Assembly (NCBI RefSeq): GCF_019977655.1
Contig: NZ_AP024849.1
Location: forward strand, 4,869,001 to 4,933,000
Length of the DNA stretch: 64,000 nucleotides
Reading direction: 5' to 3'
From: Clostridium gelidum
GTDB lineage: Bacteria; Bacillota; Clostridia; Clostridiales; Clostridiaceae
The position numbers and the translations under genes are program-made. The notes under the pieces were generated by a model. That model did not search any database and was not told the DNA's origin. It saw nothing but the letters and a program-made list of their open reading frames with translations. Positions 17,909 to 26,299 of the stretch are shown one piece after another. The number at the start of each line of letters is the position of its first letter. Positions within the stretch are counted from its first letter, which is position 1.

Positions 17909-18393
17909 AAAAATTTAAATTCATATATAATTTTTGACCATACATAAACTCTACCATTGCTTTCTATATTTGTACATAATATTTTCTTTGTTTTTTCCTT
18001 AATTTATCCTCAATTTTTCCTTATTTTTTCTATATTTATCTTTTTAGAAATAACATAATCCCATTGCAAATTTATAGATAGAATTATTCTTAAGTTTATA
18101 GTATTTTTCAATTCTTTCATTACCTCACTCATAGACATATCATATGTAAAATAGCTACATTAACAAATAAATAATATTTAGTTTCTTAATTGCTCTAAAA
18201 CTTTAACATTTTACTTAGGGAAATCTTTATATAATTTTCCAACTTCGTTTATATCTTGTTTAAGATTCTTTTCTAATTATTCGGAAATAATCAAAAATAT
18301 ACCTCACCCTTATTCAAAGATTTTGTTCTAAGGAAAATTGTTGTACCCTATATGGTCTTCCAAATTCAGCCCACATATGTTTTTGTGGGGGGG
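17909..18393. other. Non-coding gap with the ArpU remnant
   Basis: Apart from the terminator at the left and the regulator remnant (18,029-18,160), I see only AT-rich sequence and a short CCCACA/TGTGGG hairpin at about 18,370-18,386 just after the HNH gene. Confidence 0.4.
18029..18160 (-). pseudogene. Remnant of an ArpU-like regulator gene
   Basis: A degraded copy of the 3' end of the ArpU-like gene at 19,847-20,236. Both share the words TTTGCAATGGG, AATTCTATC/AATTC, and CTTAAGAATAA in order, and the similarity continues past the stop codon into the downstream bases. A deletion of about 13 bases shifts the frame. Only about the last 40 codons remain, so it is inactive. Confidence 0.65.
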
Positions 18394-18699
18394 CTATGTA
18401 CTTGGAATCAATTCTCCTTTATCATTGAACTTGTAGCCTTTCTTAGTTGCACTTTTCTTTTCTCTATTGAAGTCATGCTCTGCATTATGACAATCCAAAC
18501 ATAAATATTCTAAATTATCATGGTTAAGTGTTACATTAGGATCATTAATGTTGTTAGATGTTAATTCTTTTTTATGATGCACAATGTATCCTGGTCTTTC
18601 ACATCTCTCACATAAACCATGAACTGATTCAATATAAGATGCTTTGCATTTCTTCCATGCTGAACTGTTATAAAAAGCTTTTGCAAACTCTTTAGCCAT
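18394..18699 (-). CDS. Phage HNH endonuclease
   Basis: A 101-residue HNH nuclease of the type found beside terminase genes, needed for cos cleavage and packaging in several phages. Cys pairs CERCERPG and CLDCHN bracket the HNH residues in IVHHKKELTSNN, NHDNLEYLC and CHNAEHDFN. The usual SSAWKKCKASYIESVHGLCERC opening is present. Unlike most cases it is separated from terminase by about 2.6 kb of cargo genes. Confidence 0.9.
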   Translation of the reverse strand: MAKEFAKAFYNSSAWKKCKASYIESVHGLCERCERPGYIVHHKKELTSNNINDPNVTLNHDNLEYLCLDCHNAEHDFNREKKSATKKGYKFNDKGELIPST

Positions 18700-18731
18700 T
18701 TCCTATCCACTCCTTGGCAAGTTGACATAAT

Positions 18732-18756
18732 AAAAACACCTACATATGTAGGTGCT
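18732..18756 (-). terminator. Terminator after the two-helix membrane protein gene
   Basis: A perfect palindrome (CACCTACATATGTAGGTG) followed on the minus strand by five Ts, between the membrane protein stop and the HNH gene. It isolates that gene as its own unit. Confidence 0.8.
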
Positions 18757-18764
18757 TTACTTTT

Positions 18765-19493
18765 TTAATATTTTCTTTTTTGAATATTACGAAGATCATC
18801 TAATATATATCTGTATTTATCATCTAACTCATTCATATGCAACTCATGCATATCAATATGTATTTCATATTCATCCTCTATATCGTCACCTCTTAAAATA
18901 AATTCCTCACTAAATATTTTAGCTGATATAAACTCAATCAAATCTTTATGATAAGCTGTACTATAACGTCTTTCATCTTGTAAAGTCATTGAATCATTGT
19001 ACTTTTTAACGGAATTACTTACTTGTTCTAAGTAACCATATAACTCATATATATTCTTAATATCGTCAATTCTTCCAGATAGTTTTGCTATATTTTTATT
19101 CCACTCTTTACTAGGAAACATTATTGACTGCTTAACTGAAAATCTTGATTTTTTACATTGATAATAAATTCTCTTTAAATCCTTTATTGCAAAATATAAA
19201 TCATAATATACAATGAAGCTATTTTCTTGTAATTCAGATTCCTTATTTTTCTTATCAGTATACACTAAAGTAATGAATACACCTAATAGTGTCGCTATTC
19301 CTCCAATTATTGCTCCTATATAACTTCCATTAAAGCTTGACCACCCTGCACTATCCAAATGTGAATCATATAAATGCAAATTGTATAATTTCCAATCTAA
19401 TATAAATGGTATTGCTGCACAAACAAGTAAAAACATAAATACACCAAATGTAATACCGAGTATTAATTTATATTTATTTAATATTGATTTCAA
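18765..19493 (-). CDS. Two-helix membrane protein, cargo gene of unknown function
   Basis: A 242-residue protein with two membrane segments (about residues 10-32, and 56-78 in SYIGAIIGGIATLLGVFITLVY), followed by a cytoplasmic domain of about 160 residues rich in charged helices. No enzyme motif is seen. The layout, two N-terminal helices then a soluble domain, recalls putative phage abortive-infection membrane proteins, but the similarity is only general. It has its own extended -10 promoter (19,535-19,543) and strong terminator, so it is a candidate lysogenic conversion or exclusion gene. Confidence 0.55.
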   Translation of the reverse strand: MKSILNKYKLILGITFGVFMFLLVCAAIPFILDWKLYNLHLYDSHLDSAGWSSFNGSYIGAIIGGIATLLGVFITLVYTDKKNKESELQENSFIVYYDLYFAIKDLKRIYYQCKKSRFSVKQSIMFPSKEWNKNIAKLSGRIDDIKNIYELYGYLEQVSNSVKKYNDSMTLQDERRYSTAYHKDLIEFISAKIFSEEFILRGDDIEDEYEIHIDMHELHMNELDDKYRYILDDLRNIQKRKY

Positions 19494-19534
19494 GATTAAC
19501 TCCTCCTTATATCCACATACAACAATCTTTCACC

Positions 19535-19543
19535 ATTATAACA
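19535..19543 (-). promoter_or_regulatory. Extended -10 promoter of the membrane protein gene
   Basis: Minus strand TGTTATAAT, 42 bases before the start codon; the gene itself has AAGGAGGAG. No -35 consensus is evident. Confidence 0.6.
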
Positions 19544-19775
19544 TATATTCCCTTAAATTGTTACATTTCCTTGTTTCATTTCATCCTCCAAATCATATAA
19601 AAAGATTGTTAAAAACATGAATAAGTATCGGTTAAACATTCGTGTTTTTTAATTTGAATTTTTAATTATATAGGTGAATCAAACATTCATTTTAAATTTT
19701 TTCTACTTCTATACGTCTTTAGTTTTTTACCATGAATATTAATACATTCAAAAATTAAACATTGATATATTACAT

Positions 19776-19828
19776 AAAAAAATCATCAATATTCAAAAAC
19801 ATTTAATGACTTTTGATATTGATGATAT
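19776..19828 (-). terminator. Terminator after the ArpU-like gene
   Basis: Arms ATCATCAATAT and ATATTGATGAT pair on the minus strand around a loop of about 28 bases, then seven Ts follow. It lies just after the ArpU-like stop. Confidence 0.75.
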
Positions 19829-19846
19829 TTTTCTATATTTATCTTT

Positions 19847-20236
19847 TTAGCAATAACATAACCCCATAGCAAATTTATAGATTGAATTATTCTTAAGCTT
19901 ATAATATTTATTCTTATCTATTTTTAATTCTTCCATTACCTCACCAACAGTTACATCATCTCTAAAATAGCTACATTCAATAATTCTTTTACTGCTCGTA
20001 TCTAATTTATCATATACAAATCCAACTGCATTAACTAATATTGTTTTATATTCATTATCTATTGCATTTCTGCTAACTGGATCTGATGGACTTAAGTTTT
20101 TATCAATCACTACATCAGGTCTAATTGATGATCCTAATCCTGGTGTTTCTATTGAAATCAAGTAATAAGGATAATTCCTTAAATCATTTTCTACTTCTCT
20201 TTTGATTTTTTTATATTTGTCTTTATCGATTCTCAT
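19847..20236 (-). CDS. ArpU/RinA-like phage late transcription regulator
   Basis: A 129-residue protein resembling the ArpU family, which turns on late genes in Gram-positive phages. The N-terminal DKYKKIKREVENDLRNYPYYL is typical, and the C-terminal LDTSSKRIIECSYFRDDVTVGEVMEELKIDKNKYYKLKNNSIYKFA is a sigma-70 region 4-like helix-turn-helix. A broken copy of its 3' end lies at 18,029. It sits between the replication genes and the late block, as expected. Confidence 0.8.
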   Translation of the reverse strand: MRIDKDKYKKIKREVENDLRNYPYYLISIETPGLGSSIRPDVVIDKNLSPSDPVSRNAIDNEYKTILVNAVGFVYDKLDTSSKRIIECSYFRDDVTVGEVMEELKIDKNKYYKLKNNSIYKFAMGLCYC

Positions 20237-20261
20237 TTTTATATCACCTATCCCTTTTTTA

Positions 20262-20270
20262 TGTTATAAT
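20262..20270 (+). promoter_or_regulatory. Extended -10 promoter for a candidate small RNA
   Basis: Plus strand TGTTATAAT, on the strand opposite to nearly all prophage genes here, about 10 bases before a short transcript-like unit that ends in a terminator. Confidence 0.55.
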
Positions 20271-20276
20271 TGGAAT

Positions 20277-20356
20277 AGATCAATTAGAGAACTAGTGTTC
20301 CAAACTATTAATATTCTCTAATTTTTGGAAGGTGTTCGTCAGGAACACCTTTTTGT
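20277..20356 (+). ncRNA. Candidate prophage small RNA
   Basis: About 80 bases between the promoter at 20,262 and an intrinsic terminator (AGGTGTTC, five-base loop, GAACACCT, five Ts; 20,329-20,355). A 5' stem pairs TTAGAGAA (20,284-20,291) with TTCTCTAA (20,314-20,321). No start codon with a ribosome site occurs. It lies divergent from the ArpU-like gene and may regulate it or a distant target. It is a prediction. Confidence 0.55.
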
Positions 20357-20639
20357 ATTTTATTTTTCAAATTTTTATATTTTCTTTATCATAATTAATA
20401 TTTCATAATTCTGATTTTCTGCATCAAATTTTAGAATTGCGCAGAAAAAAATATCCCAAATTCATTTCTGAATAATGCGATATTTCCGTCTGTTATTGAT
20501 TTTTATTAATTCAACTTTCGCAGGAAAATGTTAAATGATTGATATAAACTCTTCATTTTCCAAATATGCAGTACAATTTAGTATGATTTTCTTTGCTTGT
20601 GGATTAACCAACGATACATGAAACAAAAATTTTTTTTAT
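20357..20639. other. Intergenic gap holding the hydrolase terminator
   Basis: Together with 20,237-20,356 this makes a 400-base gene-free stretch. It has the terminator at 20,445-20,485; beyond that I see nothing. Confidence 0.4.
20445..20485 (-). terminator. Terminator after the alpha/beta hydrolase gene
   Basis: Minus strand AAATATC pairs with GATATTT, an inner ATTCA/TGAAT stem lies in the loop, and seven Ts follow. It is about 75% alike to the hairpin after the caspase-like gene (15,990-16,034), including the loop core, suggesting common origin of the two cassettes. Confidence 0.7.
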
Positions 20640-21572
20640 TTATTTCAGTTCTTCCATAAACTCTTTTATCTGTTCAGCTATATAGTCAGATTTATAATAA
20701 TGTATACAATGTCCACAATCTAATATAATTAGTTTACACTTATCTGATTTTGCGGCAAATTTTCCTTGTGCATCCCTCCATCTTTTACTGGTGTCAGAAC
20801 CTGTTAATTTGCTAGCAAACATTAAAATAGGGATATCTGGCGTTCCTATTTTCTCTACAGTTTTTGCATTATCATAAACTAATTTAATTTCCTCATAAAC
20901 ATTATTATTTAAAGAATTTTTATAAACTAAATATTTATGCTGTTTTATCTCCTCAACCGTTAGTGTTTCTTCATTAACAGGACAAAACTTTGGAATTCTA
21001 TGCATCCCAAAAAATGTCATTATTTTATTAAATTTTATACTTGATAAATTGCTATCATTTTCATCGTAACTTATTGGTACAGCCATATCTAGCGCTATAA
21101 TTCCTTTAACTTCATCAGGATAGGTTGTTGCCCAATATATCGTTTCTAATGCAGACATAGAATGTGGCATTAAAACATATGGACCATTTTCTCCAACCTT
21201 TTTAAGAGCAGCTCTATCTTCTTCTACCATTGTTGCTACATCTCTCTTTATCCTTGCAACATCTGAATAACCGTATCCAAACTTTTCAACTACCGCAATT
21301 CTATAAATATCCGTCAGCTTTGAATACAACACTTTATAATCATATATAGGAGCTTGTACACCAGATCCTGATAACAAAACGATAGTAGGCGTTTCCTCCT
21401 CTGAGTCTGCTCCTTCAACATATATATTCATATTGTAGCCATCTACTTTAACCAATGTTCCTGCAGTTTCTATATAGTTTTCTTCCTTTAACAACATAAT
21501 ATGATGATAACTCGCTATTACCCCAAAGAAAATAATTATAATTATAATTATCTTTATCACTATGATTTCCAT
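20640..21572 (-). CDS. Membrane-anchored alpha/beta hydrolase, cargo gene
   Basis: A 310-residue alpha/beta hydrolase with an N-terminal membrane segment (an Ile-rich run at residues 5-20), so the catalytic domain should face outward or lie on the membrane. The oxyanion strand is TIVLLSGSGVQAP, the nucleophile elbow is VLMPHSMSAL (Ser in H-S-M-S), the acid is probably in DIPILMFASKLTGSD and the His in ILDCGHCIHYY. The elbow lacks the usual Gly after the Ser. The substrate is unknown. Own extended -10 promoter and terminator mark it as a phage cargo gene. Confidence 0.8.
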   Translation of the reverse strand: MEIIVIKIIIIIIIFFGVIASYHHIMLLKEENYIETAGTLVKVDGYNMNIYVEGADSEEETPTIVLLSGSGVQAPIYDYKVLYSKLTDIYRIAVVEKFGYGYSDVARIKRDVATMVEEDRAALKKVGENGPYVLMPHSMSALETIYWATTYPDEVKGIIALDMAVPISYDENDSNLSSIKFNKIMTFFGMHRIPKFCPVNEETLTVEEIKQHKYLVYKNSLNNNVYEEIKLVYDNAKTVEKIGTPDIPILMFASKLTGSDTSKRWRDAQGKFAAKSDKCKLIILDCGHCIHYYKSDYIAEQIKEFMEELK

Positions 21573-21624
21573 TCAAACTTCTCCTACAATAAATAATTAT
21601 TCGTTATTTTACTATCACGAATCA

Positions 21625-21633
21625 ATTATAGCA
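21625..21633 (-). promoter_or_regulatory. Extended -10 promoter of the hydrolase gene
   Basis: Minus strand TGCTATAAT. The 21 bases 21,625-21,645 are identical to 36,148-36,168, upstream of the ABC-3C operon. Such identity in non-coding DNA argues for shared ancestry of the two promoters. Confidence 0.7.
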
Positions 21634-21721
21634 TATTTTGTAAATATCACACTATTCAGTTTTCAAAGAACATATTTATAATTTACTGCGCCTTTTCTAC
21701 ACATTATGTTGGACTACCTCT

Positions 21722-22411
21722 TTACGCTAATCCCAATTGTTCCTCTGTTTGCTCTTCAGCTATTTTATCTGATATGCTAAACTGTTTTCCATCATCTTGA
21801 CCTTCATAATAAGCCCCATCATGTCCTTGAAATTTCGTTGAAGTATTGATTGAACCTTTAAATTTAATATTCTCATGCGCCTCAGTTACTTCTTTGTCTT
21901 TAACTAATATTAATCCCCATTCTTGATTTTTCCTTTTTTGTTCTTCAAACTTTTCTGCTAATCCAGATATAAAACCAAGCGCATAATCATTTTCTACTCC
22001 TCTAGTACTATATCCATCCTTTGAATATTGATACCTTAGTCTTCTAACTTTACTATTTATTGAATCTATCGCATATTCCAGCACTATTGTACATATAATA
22101 ATATCTTCCTCTCTCCCAAAGAAAGTAATAGTCTGTGTTCTGTGCGTTTTATAGTACATATAGCAACCAAAGTTTTCTGCTATTAATCTTCCTAATCTCG
22201 CCTTCCATTTTGCTTTAGTAAAAGATACATTGCTTCTCTTTTCTTTAATTTCACTATTATAAACTTTAAACTCCTTTACTTCTTTTAAAGATAATTTATG
22301 TTTCACAAGTAGTTCTTGAGCTTTTAGCAATGATAATTGTGCCTCATTTTCATTACTACTTTCACTTAATGCTAATAGTTTCTTAATTTTTTCAATTACT
22401 TTTATATCCAT
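21722..22411 (-). CDS. DUF2786-domain protein
   Basis: A protein of the DUF2786 family common in phages. The N-terminal VIEKIKKLLALSESSNENEAQLSLLKAQELLVKHKLSL is the DUF2786 helical motif. The central part (WKARLGRLIAENFGCYMYY, TITFFGREEDI, ALGFISGLAEKFEEQK) is its usual companion domain. Role unknown; probably DNA or RNA related given its early-gene location. ATG 22411 is chosen because GGTGAAGATC precedes it. Confidence 0.8.
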   Translation of the reverse strand: MDIKVIEKIKKLLALSESSNENEAQLSLLKAQELLVKHKLSLKEVKEFKVYNSEIKEKRSNVSFTKAKWKARLGRLIAENFGCYMYYKTHRTQTITFFGREEDIIICTIVLEYAIDSINSKVRRLRYQYSKDGYSTRGVENDYALGFISGLAEKFEEQKRKNQEWGLILVKDKEVTEAHENIKFKGSINTSTKFQGHDGAYYEGQDDGKQFSISDKIAEEQTEEQLGLA

Positions 22412-22441
22412 GATCTTCACCTTCCACTCTACATATTCTGA

Positions 22442-22681
22442 TTATTCTGTAGTAACATACCACCCATTAAATATCTCTTCTGGTAGCACATAAGTACATG
22501 ATTGCCAGCCAGATATTGTTGGATTATAAAATTTAAGTTTATTCTTCTTTTCCAATATATCAATTTTGTAACTATCACCACTGCTCTTGCTAGTAATAAC
22601 AACATTTTCATCATCAATACTCTTTTCCCAAGCTTCCAGGAATGTATATTCAATTGTTTTATTTATTTTCTTAATATCCAT
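22442..22681 (-). CDS. Small phage hypothetical protein
   Basis: A 79-residue protein with a good AAGGTGGG site. Reads KTIEYTFLEAWEKSIDDENVVITSKSSGDSYKI and ends with YNPTISGWQSCTYVLPEEIFNGWYV; no family recognised. It lies between DUF2786 and the DnaB side genes in the early operon. Confidence 0.55.
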   Translation of the reverse strand: MDIKKINKTIEYTFLEAWEKSIDDENVVITSKSSGDSYKIDILEKKNKLKFYNPTISGWQSCTYVLPEEIFNGWYVTTE

Positions 22682-22795
22682 ATTCCCACCTTATTTTCTA
22701 CAAGAGGATTTCTCCTCTTGCATTTTTTATTTGCAGTAACCTTAACATTAGCAATTATGTAATCCCTGCCAAAGCTCCTAGTCCTGCAAGTGCAT

Positions 22796-22951
22796 TTAAT
22801 TCACTATTTCTTTTAATCTTTCATAAAAAGCTTTTGTTTTATCCTCTGAAAAACCTTTTGTATATTCTTTAAAAATTTCTTTCAAAGTTTTATCAGGCTC
22901 CTCAAAATATGTCTCAACAACTTTATCTATAATCTCATCATTCTTATCCAT
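22796..22951 (-). CDS. Small acidic phage protein
   Basis: A 51-residue helical, acidic protein (DKNDEIIDKVVETYFEEPDKTLKEIFKEYTKGF). ATG 22951 follows GGGG at a suitable distance; longer in-frame starts overlap the DnaB end and lack one. It follows the DnaB gene directly. Function unknown. Confidence 0.5.
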   Translation of the reverse strand: MDKNDEIIDKVVETYFEEPDKTLKEIFKEYTKGFSEDKTKAFYERLKEIVN

Positions 22952-22956
22952 TGATT

Positions 22957-24270
22957 TTATCCCCTTATAACATCCAAGCAACCAAACCTTTGAAATTGTC
23001 CTAACCATGCAAGCTTTGTTGTAGTTGTTTGTCCATTTCTGTTTTTAGCTGTAATAACTTCTGCAATACTCTTATCTTCTGTCTCTTTGTTGTAATATTC
23101 ATCCCTATAAAGAAAATGTATTACATCTGCATCCTGTTCTATAGACCCTGATTCTCTTAAATCAGATAATATTGGTCTATGGTCTGCTCTTTGCTCTGGT
23201 GCTCTTGATAATTGTGACAAAGCAATCATCGTAATGTCTAATTCCTTTGCTAATGCTTTAAGTTCTCTTGAAATATATGAAACTTCTTGTTCTCTACTTG
23301 TTGTTTTTAGTGTTGTTCTTATAAGCTGTAAATAATCTATGATTACAAGATCTAGTCCACTTTGTATTTTTAACTTTCTACATCTAGCTTTTATATCACT
23401 TAAAAGTGTTGTTGTATCATCTAATACCAATTTCCTTGTCATTATCTCATTAGCTCCAATAGCAATTTTTTCAAATTCCTCAATATCTAATTGACCAGTT
23501 CTAACCTTGCTAAAATCTACTAAACATTGAGCAGATAAAAGTCTATCTGTTAATTGCTCTTTAGACATTTCAAGAGAAAAAATTGCTACACTTGCATACT
23601 TTGAAGCTGCTTGTCCTAAATTTAATGCAAAAGCTGTCTTACCCATTGATGGTCTTGCTGCTATTATTATTAAATCTTTTTTTATAAGTCCACATGTTAT
23701 TTTGTCTATATCTGAAAAACCTGTTGATAATCCAATAAGTTTCCCACCATTTCTATATCTTTCTTCTAAGGCTCTAAGTGATTGCTCCATTGCTTTATCT
23801 ATCGTTATAACATTATTTGTATTTTGATTACTTGAAATTTCATACAAATGATTTTCAGTTTTATCAATAATGATTTTTATGTCTTCTTCATAAGCACTTT
23901 CCAAGAGAAATCTGCTTGCTTTAATTAATTTTCTCCTATTTGATTTTTCTTTAATTATATCTGCATATGTTTTAATATTAACAATTTCAAAATATGATGT
24001 GGCTAATTCTGTTACATATGTCACTCCACCACATTCATCAAGTAAGCTTTTCTTTCTTATTTCTTCTAAAACTGTAACTAAATCTATTCCTATTCCTCGG
24101 TTAAAAAGTGATTTTACTATCTCGTAGATTTTCTTGTGTTTACTAACATAAAAATCATCTGGCAATAAAAATTCAACATCTAGCAATTTATCTGAATTAC
24201 TTATTAAGCAACCTAAAACTGCTTGCTCTGCATCAATACTATTAGGCAATATTCTATTTAAATTTTCCAT
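22957..24270 (-). CDS. Replicative DNA helicase (DnaB family)
   Basis: A 437-residue DnaB-type helicase encoded by the phage. N-terminal domain opens RILPNSIDAEQAVLGCLI, typical of DnaB. The RecA-like motor has Walker A IIAARPSMGKTAFALN (around residue 205), Walker B LVIIDYLQLI and the late DLRESGSIEQDADVIHFLYRDEYY motif. The start is placed at ATG 24270 with GGAGCG upstream. It follows the initiator gene, forming a replication module. Confidence 0.95.
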   Translation of the reverse strand: MENLNRILPNSIDAEQAVLGCLISNSDKLLDVEFLLPDDFYVSKHKKIYEIVKSLFNRGIGIDLVTVLEEIRKKSLLDECGGVTYVTELATSYFEIVNIKTYADIIKEKSNRRKLIKASRFLLESAYEEDIKIIIDKTENHLYEISSNQNTNNVITIDKAMEQSLRALEERYRNGGKLIGLSTGFSDIDKITCGLIKKDLIIIAARPSMGKTAFALNLGQAASKYASVAIFSLEMSKEQLTDRLLSAQCLVDFSKVRTGQLDIEEFEKIAIGANEIMTRKLVLDDTTTLLSDIKARCRKLKIQSGLDLVIIDYLQLIRTTLKTTSREQEVSYISRELKALAKELDITMIALSQLSRAPEQRADHRPILSDLRESGSIEQDADVIHFLYRDEYYNKETEDKSIAEVITAKNRNGQTTTTKLAWLGQFQRFGCLDVIRG

Positions 24271-24271
24271 A

Positions 24272-25162
24272 TCACAACGCTCCAAACTTTGATCTATCTA
24301 TTTTTATTGTTTTAGGTTCAGCATTATTTTTATTTATATTTATAACTGGAGCTAATTTATAATTATCATCAAGGTAATCTTCAAATCTCCCATTAAAGTA
24401 TGTTGACCCATTTAGAATGAATTGTATATCTTTCCCTTGAACTTCCTTTGCATATCTTTCAACACACCTTGTTATCTGCTCCTTACCATATTTCTCTAAA
24501 ATCTTAGGTATTTTTTTAATAGCTTGAGCCTTTCCTTTTTTGTTAGGATATATAATCCAAATATCATGTGCATCATTTGCACTATATATATTATGGTAGA
24601 TGGATATAGTAGATGGGTTTTTCGTTCGGGATTTCAATCCGTTTGATTCGGATTCAGTTCCGTTTAGTTCGGATATATTTCCGACCCTTTTCGTTCCGTG
24701 TTTCAATCCGTTTGATTCGGATTTGTATCCGAACCCTTCGGATTCATTTCCGACATCTTGAGATTCACTGATTTCTTGAGTAATTTCAGATTTTTTCACC
24801 TCTAATTCATCTTCAATTTTTTCTTCTGGATCTTTATCTGAAATTAATTCAATATATCTATTTCCTAACGTGTAATAGCTCCATACACCACCTTGCTTTA
24901 GTGTCCTATGCTTTAATATATCTTTATTTGCAAGACTCTTAAGTCTTCTATATACAGTATCTTTCTTAAATTTAAATATAGGGTATTCTTCAATAACCGC
25001 TTCATATTTAACCCAATAGAATACTTCATCATCAAATATCTTTTTAGTTATTTTTTTACTGTCTTTGAAGTCGATAAACCATCTTAATATTGCTAAGTCT
25101 TTATCATCTAGCTCCATCTTTATAGCTCTCTCTTGACTAAACCCTAAATGAGTAAATTTCAT
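24272..25162 (-). CDS. Phage replication initiator, DnaD-type layout
   Basis: A 296-residue initiator. Residues 1-110 are a winged helix (KDLAILRWFIDFKDSKKITKK, TVYRRLKSLANKDILKHRTL). Residues about 135-180 are a repeat region (SESNGLKHGTK and SESNGLKSRTK) written by the iteron DNA. The C-terminal part has the DnaD-like YPNKKGKAQAIKKIPKILEKYGKEQITRCVERYAKEV and FILNGSTYFNGRFEDYL. It should bind the origin inside its own gene and load the adjacent DnaB, as lambda O does. ATG with GGAGGTGCACT. Confidence 0.85.
   Translation of the reverse strand: MKFTHLGFSQERAIKMELDDKDLAILRWFIDFKDSKKITKKIFDDEVFYWVKYEAVIEEYPIFKFKKDTVYRRLKSLANKDILKHRTLKQGGVWSYYTLGNRYIELISDKDPEEKIEDELEVKKSEITQEISESQDVGNESEGFGYKSESNGLKHGTKRVGNISELNGTESESNGLKSRTKNPSTISIYHNIYSANDAHDIWIIYPNKKGKAQAIKKIPKILEKYGKEQITRCVERYAKEVQGKDIQFILNGSTYFNGRFEDYLDDNYKLAPVININKNNAEPKTIKIDRSKFGAL
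24632..24765. repeat. Iterons inside the initiator gene; probable phage replication origin
   Basis: A perfect 23-base direct repeat at 24,632-24,654 and 24,701-24,723, set 69 bases apart, with matching TTCGTTC leaders. Further TTCGGAT and TTTCCGA words fill the spaces between and after them to about 24,755. The GC-richer iterons stand out from the AT-rich surroundings. In lambda and many Gram-positive phages the origin consists of such iterons inside the initiator gene. Confidence 0.75.
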
Positions 25163-25177
25163 AGTGCACCTCCTTCT

Positions 25178-26299
25178 TTAGTTTTCAAACCATAAGTACG
25201 TATCAAAAGTAATTTTAAATGCTGCCTTTGTTTTAATAGTTCCACCAGCATAATCTATTTCTTCAACTCTTTTAAATTGATTAGGGTCGGAGTCTTGAAA
25301 TATTATTTTGCATATATTTATTTGACCTTCTAAATAAAATTCAAGTGTCCTATAATTGATTGCAAGTTCTTTTATATTTAGCATTGCACTAAATTTAAAA
25401 TCATAAATTACAAGTTTTACTTTTTCATGGCTATTTATTAATTCTTTTAACTCTTCTAATCTGGATTCAAAAGAATTTAAATCACTTTCAGATTTCTTTT
25501 TAGCTTTAGTTAAATATTTCTCTGACAAAGTGGCTAGACCTTCATCTTTAGGTTTATCCGCTACTTTTTCTGAATACATTTCATTAAGCAATTTTTTATC
25601 CAATTTACTTTCAATAGGCTGCTTTATGCCTTGTACCAAAACTTCAATTTCTTCTTTTGACTCCTTAGAATCTAAGTCTTTAATTTCTTCATGAATTACG
25701 TGCTGCTCTATCTCTGATAAGCTACTTAAAGTATGAGCTTGAGTTAATGTTATCTCTTCCTTATCCAGCTTTTCTTTAAGTGGTTTAATCAAATCCTTGT
25801 CTACCTTTTGATAGCGTCCTACTTGTACCCCTGAAAGCTTCATATCCTGCCCTATTAAGTCTCTAACCTTTCCTTTAGGCAATTGTTCTCCATTAGCTTT
25901 CTTTTGCTCATATATGGCTTTAAGGCGTTTGATACCTTCCATCTTTTCAGATGGAGTTAATTCTCTTTGTTCTGCATTAGCTTGTATTAATATAAGCTCT
26001 GCATCTAAGTCGCTAATTTCTTTGACCTGGCATGGTAATGTTTTATACCCCAATCTTTTAGCTGCATGAAATCTTCTTTCACCAGAAATTATTTCATAAG
26101 TTTCATTATCTTTTTTTCTAACTACTAGATTATGCATAAGTCCATTTTCTTTAATTGATACTGCAAGCTCTTCTATCTCTCTAATACCATAAAAATTATT
26201 TGAGGAAGGAACTAGACTATTTATATCTAATTCCTTAGTGAAACTTTCCTTCTCTACTCCATTTACCTTATCTGCTAAACCCTTTAAATAAGACGACAT
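25178..26299 (-). CDS. ParB-like partition protein
   Basis: A 373-residue ParB/Spo0J family protein. Residues 20-110 are the nuclease-like CTP-binding ParB domain (LDINSLVPSSNNFYGIREIEELAVSIKENGLMHNLVV, ISGERRFHAAKRLGY). Residues 110-180 hold the helix-turn-helix DNA-binding region (TPSEKMEGIKRLKAIYEQ, GQDMKLSGVQVGRYQKVD). The C-terminal 130 residues are variable. The ATG overlaps the end of parA, so they are cotranslated. Partition genes are unusual in an integrated phage. Confidence 0.88.
   Translation of the reverse strand: MSSYLKGLADKVNGVEKESFTKELDINSLVPSSNNFYGIREIEELAVSIKENGLMHNLVVRKKDNETYEIISGERRFHAAKRLGYKTLPCQVKEISDLDAELILIQANAEQRELTPSEKMEGIKRLKAIYEQKKANGEQLPKGKVRDLIGQDMKLSGVQVGRYQKVDKDLIKPLKEKLDKEEITLTQAHTLSSLSEIEQHVIHEEIKDLDSKESKEEIEVLVQGIKQPIESKLDKKLLNEMYSEKVADKPKDEGLATLSEKYLTKAKKKSESDLNSFESRLEELKELINSHEKVKLVIYDFKFSAMLNIKELAINYRTLEFYLEGQINICKIIFQDSDPNQFKRVEEIDYAGGTIKTKAAFKITFDTYLWFEN

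Larger units (their letters stand above)
19494..19846. other. Intergenic gap between membrane protein and ArpU-like genes
   Basis: Contains the promoter of the membrane protein (19,535-19,543) and the terminator of the ArpU-like gene (19,776-19,828). The rest (about 19,560-19,770) is AT-rich with no open frame I would support. Confidence 0.5.

Noticed and set aside
22429..22653. Alternative minus frame of 74 codons
   Set aside because: Same DNA as the better supported 79-residue gene at 22,442-22,681 that has a proper ribosome site.
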